In this document: positions 1 to 9,600 of the stretch, piece after piece
Position numbering within the stretch: the first letter of the stretch is position 1
How the letters are laid out: the number at the start of each line of letters is the position of its first letter
Assembly (NCBI GenBank): GCA_028565635.1
Contig: JAOXYB010037717.1
Coordinates: 1 to 13,521, forward strand
Direction of reading: 5' to 3'
Source of the DNA: Phoronis ovalis
Lineage: Eukaryota > Phoronida > Phoronidae
Length of the DNA stretch: 13,521 nt
The notes under the pieces: model-generated
The model's input: only the letters and a program-made list of their open reading frames with translations
What the model was told of the DNA's origin: nothing
Database searches by the model: none
Position numbers and translations under genes: made by a program

Positions 1-734
1 ATATGTTTGATCGACGCATACTGAAATAATTGTAATCGATATTATCCAAACTTTACAATTCCTCGAAATTTGACGCCAAGGAGATCGGGCCGATAGTCTT
101 TCAAGTAATTTTTTAAATGACATAAAGAGAAACACAAACTATACGTGGAATTCGTCGATTATTTCGCAAATGCGTAATATCTCGGGCAAATAGCGAAGAT
201 AACAAAAATAACTACGGTAATATTATTCTGTCACGGTTATTGAAAAGAGCATGGACATCTGTTATTATCCTTGCATTTCGCAAATCCCTCCGAAAAAATT
301 AAGATGTTTGAATTATATCCAAATTAAAGGTAGCGATAGAGAAGAAGAATAGAATAAATACAGATAGAAAAAAAATTCTCCAGTAAAACCTTATTCGACC
401 CAGTAGGAAGTTTGAAAAAAGTTTTCCACACTAATTTATACTATAAAGAAAACGTTTTACATGATCATGAGTGTAGTAAATGGTGGATACTTTAACATTA
501 GTTAGAAAATAAAACTTATAAAAAAATACGTCTAGAATTAAATGACTAAATTTTTGTCAAAGATAGAATCATCCTCCCTGTGTGCAAATGATTGTACTAG
601 TAATTGATCCATTTGACCTACTTCAAGAGCATGACCTATTTCGATCGTAGTTTACATGAGGCTAAACTGATATTGGAGGGATTGGATTTGGGAACTGATT
701 TGTGATTGCAACGCACTCGGCTTTGCCGTGTACA
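1..734. other. 5' flank of the epimerase gene, no gene seen
   Basis: AT-rich sequence with no ORF that looks like a protein and no RNA gene that I recognise. It should contain the promoter and 5' UTR of the gene starting at 735, but I see no convincing TATA box or initiator. An in-frame TGA at 696-698 closes the epimerase reading frame on its upstream side, so the coding part does not extend left without a splice. An untranslated upstream exon cannot be excluded. Confidence 0.6.
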
Positions 735-1895
735 ATGCGTTTAAAGAATATTATACTTGTAAACTTATTTTATAGTTTACTTACGTATGAACAGGTGAAA
801 TCGGGATATGTCCAAGAAGTTCTCGTTTTTGGTGGTAATGGAATGATGGGGGTACCAACTGTGGAACGTCTGCTACATGCTGGGTATAGTGTGACCGTCG
901 CTAATCGGGGAAACTGGTATTGGGATTCAGCTTATGTTGTAAAGCCACGTGTCAGGTATATATTTTGTGACAGAAACAATCCTTTGAGTGAAGGGGTTTT
1001 AAATTATTTCCGAACCACAAATCCATACGCCATTATTGATTTTAGCGCTTACCACGCGTACGCTGTGGCAGAAGTTGCAGAAGCGTTACGTCGATTTAAA
1101 CATGAAGTAAGCATATATATCTACATCAGCTCCGATTCTGTTTATGAAGTTTGTGTAAAGTCAGAAGAAACTATGTCAAAGGAAAATGATGCTGTACGTC
1201 CAGCTGACGCAAATTTACGTGACGAATATGCCGACATGGACAACTACGGTCATCGTAAGTTACAATGTGAGGAATTTCTGTTCACATCGAAGTTACCTTT
1301 CGTCAATTTAAGGCTACCTGACGTTATTGGACCTCGTGACAATACATACAGGTGGTGGATGAATCAACTGTGGTTGCAGCTCCCAAGCGACATCTATCGG
1401 AAGATATACATATCACAATCGTCCAAATCACATCAGTTAAGTTTTATTTACTCGGAAGATGTAGCGACAGCAATAACTACTGCTCTTAACCAGCCTAGCA
1501 AGTTTGTTCATCAGTCCATAAACTTAGCGTGGCAAGGAGGATTAACAATTACTGAACTATTAGATGAGATTGCAAAGAATTTGAGATTAGAACACTTTTA
1601 TTATGAACAAACGCCATCTATCGGACCTTACTACCAGTATCCATCAGTAACCCGTGGACCTATAGATACTAATAAAGCGGAACATCTTGGATTAACTAAA
1701 AATTTTACTTCTTGGAAAGAAGCTGTGAAAGATACTGTAAAATTCTATCAAGATGCTTTAACGGATCGTCGTTTTCAGTTTCATTTGTCTACCGTGGTAT
1801 CTCAGTTGGCTGCCATTGTTTCGGATGGTGATACTCAGCAATTGCAGCAGACGGTACACTGGCTATCCGAGAAAAACCGGCATGATGAGCTTTGA
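735..1895 (+). CDS. ER-luminal NAD-dependent epimerase/dehydratase-like protein (extended/atypical SDR) with HDEL tail
   Basis: A 386-residue protein from one uninterrupted exon. ATG 735 is the first ATG after an in-frame TGA at 696-698. Residues 2-24 are a basic then hydrophobic stretch (RLKNIILVNLFYSLL) that looks like a signal peptide. A Rossmann strand and glycine motif GGNGMMG follow at 33-39, in the place of the family's GGxGxxG. CDR at 78-80 resembles the GDR cofactor motif of CSP41-like epimerases. SSDSVY at 132-137 supplies the candidate catalytic Ser, and YGHRK at 171-175 is the YxxxK active site. LRLPDVIGPRD at 192-202 and SFIYSEDVATAI further on match substrate-side family motifs. 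The protein ends RHDEL, an ER-retrieval signal. The fold predicts NAD(P)-dependent chemistry, often on nucleotide sugars, but the substrate cannot be read from sequence. The gene is intronless beside a 12-exon neighbour, which suggests a retrocopy or an intron-poor ancestor; this is inference. Confidence 0.9.
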   Translation: MRLKNIILVNLFYSLLTYEQVKSGYVQEVLVFGGNGMMGVPTVERLLHAGYSVTVANRGNWYWDSAYVVKPRVRYIFCDRNNPLSEGVLNYFRTTNPYAIIDFSAYHAYAVAEVAEALRRFKHEVSIYIYISSDSVYEVCVKSEETMSKENDAVRPADANLRDEYADMDNYGHRKLQCEEFLFTSKLPFVNLRLPDVIGPRDNTYRWWMNQLWLQLPSDIYRKIYISQSSKSHQLSFIYSEDVATAITTALNQPSKFVHQSINLAWQGGLTITELLDEIAKNLRLEHFYYEQTPSIGPYYQYPSVTRGPIDTNKAEHLGLTKNFTSWKEAVKDTVKFYQDALTDRRFQFHLSTVVSQLAAIVSDGDTQQLQQTVHWLSEKNRHDEL

Positions 1896-2523
1896 ATCAA
1901 ATTTCTGTTTATTAATCAACACACAATGTCTCGTAATTTCAGTTAAAACATTTCATGGGTTTTCAAAAACAAGCTCACTATGTTTGGACAATCTAATCTT
2001 CCCGACTTCGTACAACATTTAGCTCACTAGCACTGGCTAAAAGCATCTTACAATTGTGGCCAAACAACCAACCTGCGTCTTATTTGTATTGTTACTTTCG
2101 ATAGCTAGGTATTTTCTTAAACATAGTGAAATTGCTATGGAAACCGCATCTGACGTTGTATATAAATATTCTTTGTTTAGTGCCTTTAAATATAGTAGGT
2201 GTCGGTTCAAGTATGAACATTTGACTATGGTGCATTGCAATACTTTTTAGAGCTAGAGCTGCGCTTAGTATTGTATTTCTTTTATATTAATAATATCCAG
2301 CGTTCTCAACCCTGACGTACGTTTCCAACTGATAAAAAGTCTGTACTTGTATCGATGGTTAAAAAAACGTGCAGGCGTAGTGTATATACATGCAATGGAT
2401 AAGTGAAATACTCAGATAAGTAGTTATAATTATATGTTCTTTTCTATATTTAAATAATTCTAGTATTGGTTTATTTACACATTTTTACAATTTGCTATGT
2501 ACACTATATAGTTTTGCTACAAA

Positions 2524-2529
2524 AATAAA
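2524..2529 (+). terminator. Candidate poly(A) signal AATAAA for the epimerase gene
   Basis: Canonical AATAAA hexamer about 630 bases after the epimerase stop codon, in T-rich and A-rich surroundings. A second copy at 2634-2639 is an alternative. The assignment rests on the hexamer and its position only. Confidence 0.35.
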
Positions 2530-2622
2530 AGTACACATTTATATTTAGTATAGACATTTAGGCCTTAATAGTATAACTGTATATGGTTTATCACATATTA
2601 GGAAAGATTGGGAGCCGCTTAA

Positions 2623-2685
2623 TCACACTAATTAATAAATAATCAGATGGTACTCCGTTTAATTTAGCAGTGTTAATTAGTGTGA
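2623..2685. repeat. Inverted repeat with 13-bp perfect arms
   Basis: TCACACTAATTAA at 2623-2635 is the exact reverse complement of 2673-2685, with a 37-base spacer. It lies between the two convergent genes. Its role is unknown; it may be a remnant of a small transposon or an RNA hairpin in a 3' UTR. Confidence 0.7.
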
Positions 2686-3231
2686 AGTGTGAAACTCCTA
2701 TTTTATGTTTTACCTATTAATCTATGAAAGGTTTGCTGCTTACTATTTTTTATACAGTGTTAAGAATGATGAGTAAGAGTCTACTTTATCTCAGTATGCC
2801 AGTTGGCTCATCAGAAGCTCGTACACCTCTTTATCGTTTGACATTCGATCGAATGCACATATTCCGTGTTTTTACCAATTGACGCCTACCGTACAAATAA
2901 AGCGACTAAATTACAAATAATTGCCCAACGCTCAAATAATCGATTCCTCTCGCGACCAAAATAAAATGATAACTACAGTCCTAAAGAAGTATGATAAAAT
3001 TCAAGTTTCAACACTTGATTCGACGCAAAGGTTACAATGGAATTAGCACTGTGTATCCAATTTATATTTCGATCTTTGGGTAAGTCATCCAATTATTTAA
3101 CTTCAGGAAGACTTGGTAGTCGGGAGTGCTTCGATTTCCACTATACTGACTTCAATTCGCTACGACACATTTCGCTGTTAAGCTTCTGCTATGCTTGACA
3201 AATGCTATAGCGATGGAACGCGCCTCCATAT

Positions 3232-3237
3232 TTTAAT
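3232..3237 (-). terminator. Candidate poly(A) signal ATTAAA for the exchanger gene
   Basis: The minus strand reads ATTAAA about 50 bases past the TAA stop at 3287-3289. It is the commonest variant of the poly(A) hexamer. If used, the 3' UTR would be very short; a canonical AATAAA further on (2470-2475) is the alternative. Confidence 0.3.
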
Positions 3238-3286
3238 CTACGAAACTTGTTTCATTGTAATATGTTCTCACAGTTGTAGGAAGACG

Positions 3287-3493
3287 TTAACAACTATACG
3301 TACACACCTTTTCTTGAATAAATGCATACACTATAAACAGCACATATAGTATTATCAAGCAAGCTGACACTATTTTTGTCAGTCTGAATTTGGCAATAAT
3401 GAATGTCACTATCACAATGATTAAAATTAGTAGAAGAATAAAGCCGAACTTTACGTGTGGTACAATGGATAACGATCCTTCAGCAAATAATCC
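3287..3493 (-). CDS. NCKX: Exchanger exon 12: last two helices and stop
   Basis: 207 nt including TAA at 3287-3289, acceptor ATTCTTTTGCAG. It encodes residues 755-822. GLFAEGS aligns with the family's GL(F/I) at this point. Two hydrophobic helices follow (about 764-784 and 792-811) with FRLTK between them, as in vertebrate NCKX (W-(R/Q)-x-(N/D)-K). The tail after the last helix is short, also as in the family. Confidence 0.9.
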   Translation of the reverse strand, partial: GLFAEGSLSIVPHVKFGFILLLILIIVIVTFIIAKFRLTKIVSACLIILYVLFIVYAFIQEKVCTYSC

Positions 3494-6400
3494 CTGCAAA
3501 AGAATATTACTAATGAATGAACACGTAAATTGCAAAACAATTCCAAACACTGATATACCATACAAGTTCAGATTTTGTAAACGAACGCTTAGTTTGCGTG
3601 TAATTTGTAAGTGCTTATCAGCATATATCTATCAAACTTACGATTTCTAAGTTTTTCCGAAATCCCTCTTGTACACTACAAGTGCTTACAGGTTATAGAT
3701 CCGTTAGTGAATAATTATAAGTCAAGAAACTGTTAATATCATTGAACAGTATTTACAGGTGTACTACTAACTCCAGGTTACTGATATTTATATAAAAATG
3801 TCCACCAAAGGATAATTTATCTTACGTAGCTTTCAATCTTACCTGCTCGTAATCATTAAGAAGCTTCATAGGTTCTCCAAGTTCTATTATTATTCTTATG
3901 AGGAAAGGTAAACCAATACCTAGATTAATATCAAACACGTTAGAACCTAGTGCATTTGATACAGCCATGTCGCCAAAACCGTCACGTGCTACCAGGATAG
4001 AACTCAACGCGTCCTGAAACAAATGATACACTATTAAAGGATAATCCAGTATTTAGAAATAATAATAAATTTTAATATCCACGAAAGATTACTATATAAT
4101 AATGAAGAAAGATTTCAACCATCGTAATACCTTTAGTCAACTAGTAAGCAAAAATATAAATGGAAGATTACACTCAGACGAATAGTTCAATTTGGGGGGA
4201 TCTTGTTGGTGATGGCAACCTCTGGTGGAGGCAGAAAAGTGAATGAACATATAATGTGACCATTGGTCAATATATACTTTGACTAACATGATATTGGACA
4301 GATTCAGGATTTGTGAACATCCAGTCTGAATGAATATTAATGGAGAAATGCAAACTTATAGTAGTTTCACATGAAGACAACTTACTGGTACGCTTGTTCC
4401 TATGGCAACCACGACGAGCCCCATTACATACGTATCTATGTTGAGTATGCAACCGACTCTAACCACCAACGTTACCATGGCGAAACTTAAAATCATAATC
4501 CAAACCACAGACATTATAAAGCTTAAAACATACCATTTCCTACAAAATTAAGTGTTAATGTTAATAGTGCTCATCCAAGATTGCACAGACGTCTATACAA
4601 AACGCGAACACACCTTAGTGGTATTTGATATCTGCCACCCAATGTCTGTATCTTTTCCCATCAACTATAAAGTACGTGATTTCCAATGACTAAATAAAAA
4701 CAGTTACTTCTATATATATTCAAATTTCAGACCAAAATTATTAACAACACCTACTTGGGGTCAAAGGAAAAAGAAAAACAATTGCGAAATAATTAAAATT
4801 GGATGAAAATTTATATAATTTGGTGTGAGATATATGTATACAGGTGTGTAGTATCCGAAAATGCTAAATTGAAGGTTTTTAATTTAAACTTCTACACTTG
4901 CATGAAAGCTTACTCTTAAAAATGTTGCAGTTGTATTTTTAATGCCAAATGTGATACTACAAGACGTCCAGTAAAGCTAGGATTTATAAAACTCTAAGAG
5001 TTTTATATGTCCTAGAGTAAAGCAACAGGAATAAAGAAGCTTTAACTCCGCTACAAATTACCTCAAACTGTACAGGTCTTTTACGAATATATAAAATAGC
5101 TAGTACGCACCTGTTGTGCTTTTTTGAGCAATCTGGTATCGTAAATGTGAATAAGACCACTAGTGGAAATGAAATTATGAATAGAATCCATTGGAAGACG
5201 AATTTGGTCCATTTCCAACAACCAGGTTTTTCTCCAATTTCGCTTCTTTGTGGAGGTACTGATCGAATATGAGGACAATTACAACAGCTACAGCAACAGC
5301 AGATATCTATCGATCGCTCTTCTTCATCTTCTGATTTCTATAAAAATGAATAACATTGTTAATTTTGTAATATTGGTGATATCATACTAGTTAACATACT
5401 GTCTCTAGAACAACAGCAGCTATCTATAATTTATATGCATTTTGTACATGCGGGGACTAATATTTATAACTAAGTTATATTAGTCTCAGGTACATGTAGC
5501 TATTATAGATCCTGTTACAATCTATGGTTATCCATTATACAATCATGTACAGCTGATAATGTCAAGGGGTAACACGATTTGTGTGATAGAAAAATATAAG
5601 TTGATATACAATCAAATGAAGACCGAGATACAATTAACACAGTCTGCATAAATCCATCCATTAGTGTTCCGTACCTTCTCAACTAACGTCTGGGATTAAC
5701 CACACTCTATTTTTGTTATAATATTCCTTCAATTTAACAAGAGCGAAATAATTACGTCATTAATCTTTTGCCAACTGAGATAAGCCTTTTTCTTTGCGTG
5801 ATCCATCGTCTCCTACCGCGTCTATTCTATCATTATGACTCATTCTGAATAGGTATCGCCGGGTAGCTTGCTCTTTGCTTAGAAAACTACAGATAAACGA
5901 TGACAGGACAGAATGTATGTGATTGTCGCTCTACCCGCTTAGTCCACTGTTATTCCAAAGCTGTAATTTGACTGGTGTCGAGGCTTTCGTGACATTTTAT
6001 ATAGAAATAAAGGGATTATCATTCTTCTGTTTTTCGAGACAATAAAGAAAAATTGACTGTGGTTAAGCTCAGACGTTAGTTGAGAAGGCACGGAACACTA
6101 ACTGATGGATTTATTCAGACTGCAATTAACAGTACAAAAATATCTCCTATACTACACCTTTATCATATTGTATGTGTACAATAAAATCATTGCATTTTAT
6201 ATTTTTTACCATTAAACTACATACAAGCTTTGATGATCGCCATCATCAACAATTGCATTGTACGTAGTAGTGTGCAGCTCTCAATCATATATACAAATGC
6301 ATGCCAAGAACGATTCTAGTTGTTGGAAATTATTCACTTAACTGTAATACTGATGAATCTTTAAATTAAACCCTTCCCTTGTGACTCATAAGTTAATTGG

Positions 6401-6578
6401 TAATTGGGAAAGACCTTAAGATTTTGAATTCAGGTTAGTTTTCTGCTATAGAAATTACAAATTTGTAACGTCGTAACTTGACTGTTATGAAAGAAGGCAA
6501 GATAGATGTCCGGAGACAAATATATGGAAAACAGCTTTGTAATAACCATCGCTGATTAGTGACGGAAACGTCCACTAA

Positions 6579-6625
<47 letters not shown>

Positions 6626-9600
6626 CATACATAATCACACATACACACACACATATATATATATACATAATCACAATTAAAATAAAAAAGTAATGGCATA
6701 CTTGGCTTTTAGTGTCGTCTTTGTCATCTTTTGCTGACAATGGACTTGAAGAAATGTTGTTATTTTCTGACTGTCGTCTCGATTCTGGAACTTCAGTTAT
6801 TGGTTCTTGATGATTATGGTCAAAGTTGTTGCCGTGGTGATTAGAATCGAAGTGGTTTCCATGGTGATTGTTTTCCCCATTATGGTCGTTTTCATGCGAC
6901 TTCTGTTTGTGCATATCTTGCAACAGCATGCTGTGTGTCTGTGAAGCAGGGGAAGAGGATGGTGACGTGTAATATACATGTGCACTAGGCGATGACGTAC
7001 ACCCAAATGCTGTACTAGCATTAGATGTGCCAGAGGTACACACAGAGTGATAGTCCACATGAGGTGAATAAAGCAAAGAGGATTCTAAAGTGTTATTTGA
7101 ATCTGGGTAGTGAATGGGGGGTAAAACCGAAGATTGGGATTGTATGTTACACATTTCAACCACATCCTGATCACTATTTTGTATTAGTGGTGTTAGAGCT
7201 CGCCTTGTGTTAGTAGGTGTATCGCAACTGGTATATACACTGATATTATGACTGTGCTTTTCTATAGAGTTGACATAGTCTGTGGCTTTTTGAATGCGAC
7301 TTGTCACCGGAATAACTAAAATTCCCTCTGGTAAGTCATCTGACATTTTCTTTGGGGGTAAGGAGGCCCTTCGGTTTCTCCCATCCGCAGGTGGTTTTAA
7401 ACGCTCGGACTCCCTTGTATTATCACTAGGGTAAGGAGTTGCACCTTTTAGGTCGGTGTAACTGGTGTTTGTGCTAGGTACATAGCTTGTATTCTCATAA
7501 CAGCTTAAAAAGCCGCTGTCCTTACGCACAACATTTAGAGGAGAAGGTAGGGATGCGGGAGTTATGACCTGATGCGTCTGCCAGAACAGAAGAAATAAGA
7601 ATAAGGTAATTAATGTAGGGCACAGTTGGATCTATAGCTGGTTAAAACTTTCATTTTTGTCTTCAGCAAATTTTTTACACGTTAGTTATGCGTGATGTTC
7701 ACTACTAAAAGGTGGTGCAATCAAAACTGTTTACATTAATGACAAAGGAAAATTAGGTTAATTGACTTAAGCGTGATATAAATTCAGATCGCGTTATCTA
7801 GAAGTTATTTTTGCGTTTACGTGTACTATTCGAAATTATTAAGACAACATATTTTACTTTATGTTTTGAAAAGTTTTTTCCAAATATTACTGAACATAAG
7901 GACAAAGCAAAGTAATTACTGATGAGTATTATAATGAGAATGAATTATTTTTTTTTAAACAATACTTACAAATGCACTTGATAATCTATGCCCATGAGTA
8001 TGATGAAAGACATGCTTATCATCGACTGGATGACTATCACCTTTTAATGAGCTGTGAGAAAGTATAGACATCCGTCGTGCGTGACCACCAGTGAGGGACA
8101 CCTAAAGAAGGATAAAATTAATTTTAAAAAAACGTGCATCGTTACAAGTGTTACGCTGAACAACTTTTAGAGCATACAAATCAAACGTCCATGAAAACCT
8201 GTTATCGTGCCTCTGTTATTCTATTCTCTTGTACATTAAATTGTATTTTCATAATAAACAATTACACACATCCTTTTTAAATAATACGTTAGCCAATACA
8301 CTAGCTAATGTCATCATTTCTAGGCATCAGTAGTAAAGAATGTACCACTTTTAAAATTGCTATCACCACTGTGCACAATAAAACAAAGGCGATGCCGATC
8401 AGCTGCACTAGAAGTGTAATTATGAACCAGTTTTTAAAACAAACACAACATGTCAGCCAAACTTATAGTGAGTAAGCAAGTTTATCACTCTTAGGTGAAC
8501 ACACACTTCCAAAAATAGGAAAGCACATACTGCAAAGGTATATCCATTGAAAATAAGAGTTATCTGTTAAATTCATATCATGAAGCAGTCGTCAATATGA
8601 ATAAAAAATTGAGGCGAGTAAAATTGTGCTGTTTGAAATAAAAATGATAGATAGGTTAATTGATATTTTAACAGTGAGTGAAACACAGATAAACCTTTCT
8701 AAATTAGTCTGCAATGAATGTTACAATTGAACGAACACTGCAAAGCCTTTGCATTTGCATCCTTCCAAAGTCCGTACCGGAACCCAGGTGAATGTTCAAT
8801 TCCTTGATCACCTAAGGAGTTTCTCCAAGGTTGCGGAAAAGCCTAGAATAATTCTCATTGGGACAAACATTGACCTATTTCTACGTAAACTCTGCTACAA
8901 TACGCAAGACTAAGGGAATAAATAAAGAGGCTGCTGAAGATATAACCGACGGCTGTCTATGTTCAATAGTAATATTCAAATTTGACTAATTTATGTTTGC
9001 AAAATATGTATTACTGAGTCGTCCTGTATATCATTTAATGTACATTCCACATGCTGAAAAAATAGGATTTTATTTTAATACCTTATTGTTCAAAATGATT
9101 TTGATTTTCTTATTAAACTCTGATAAATTCAGTGACTCCTTTGCAAGTGAAGGCAAAATATGTAATCTTATGGTTCTGCTTTGGTTACTTGAGACAGCTT
9201 AAAGTTTCATTTCTGTCTCGATGTACCAAAAAAATCGGGCGTACTTACTCTTTTTTGCGCATGATTAGTAAGCCGGTCATCTTGCATTATTGTATTTTGT
9301 GTTTCCTCGTCAGCTCTAGTAGCAGAAGGTGACACAGCTGATGACCCGCAATAAGAGCTGAAAAATGAAAATATTACAGAATTCTGTGTAAACTGATGTA
9401 TTTCATCGTTGCCATGGTCCTCGTTATCGTCATGCAGCAGCATCATGAACGTTGCATCGTTTTATACAAAATGATTACCCGTACTTGTCAATATTATAAT
9501 CAGCATAACCTAATCAACAACACAAATGTGGCGGCATCGATGCCAGTATCGTCATTACAGCAAAAAAATCCTAGTTGACTTAACAAAGTCGTCTGGAAAC

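Larger units (their letters stand above)
1896..3286. other. Convergent intergenic region / 3' UTRs
   Basis: AT-rich, with no convincing gene. On the + strand, AATAAA occurs at 2524-2529, 2634-2639 and 2896-2901, all possible poly(A) signals for the epimerase mRNA. On the - strand, ATTAAA at 3232-3237 lies about 50 bases past the exchanger stop codon, and AATAAA at 2470-2475 lies further away. Short ORFs on both strands around 2037-2250 overlap each other and show no motif; I treat them as chance. A hairpin at 2623-2685 is listed separately. Confidence 0.6.
5338..6701 (-). other. Exchanger intron 8, the largest, with repeat insertions
   Basis: 1364-base GT-AG intron between the giant loop exon and the Cys-cluster exon. 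It contains an imperfect inverted repeat (5412-5516), an inserted MITE-like transposon (5640-6122) and a TA/CA microsatellite near the donor side (6581-6667). These are annotated separately. Confidence 0.9.
8102..9248 (-). other. Exchanger intron 6 with two unexplained ORFs
   Basis: 1147-base GT-AG intron. It contains a membrane-like 53-codon minus-strand ORF (8301-8462) and a less AT-rich patch with a 60-codon plus-strand ORF (8731-8913). Both are listed separately. Longer plus-strand frames at 8993-9332 are AT-rich and motif-free, so I treat them as chance. Confidence 0.8.

Noticed and set aside
702-734. Extending the epimerase upstream to a GTG at 702
   Set aside because: Nuclear genes start at ATG in nearly all cases. 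The 11 added residues are not hydrophobic and would hide the signal peptide that starts at the ATG at 735.
1816-2250. Short plus- and minus-strand ORFs in the epimerase 3' region
   Set aside because: They overlap the epimerase coding end or each other on opposite strands, have no motif and no splice context.
3390-3650. 86-codon plus-strand ORF
   Set aside because: It is antisense to the last exchanger exon and mirrors its codons.
5812-5960. Possible hammerhead ribozyme or tRNA-like core inside the MITE
   Set aside because: I looked for the CTGATGA and GAAA core and for a cloverleaf and found neither in a workable arrangement.
6435-6701. C-terminal continuation of the long minus-strand ORF through the AT/AC microsatellite
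   Set aside because: A good donor (CAA|GTATGC) ends exon 8 at 6702 in the phase that exon 9 needs. The continuation is a microsatellite-encoded Ile/Tyr run.
6797-7213. Other-frame ORFs over the exchanger loop exon
   Set aside because: They are shadows of exon 8 on both strands.
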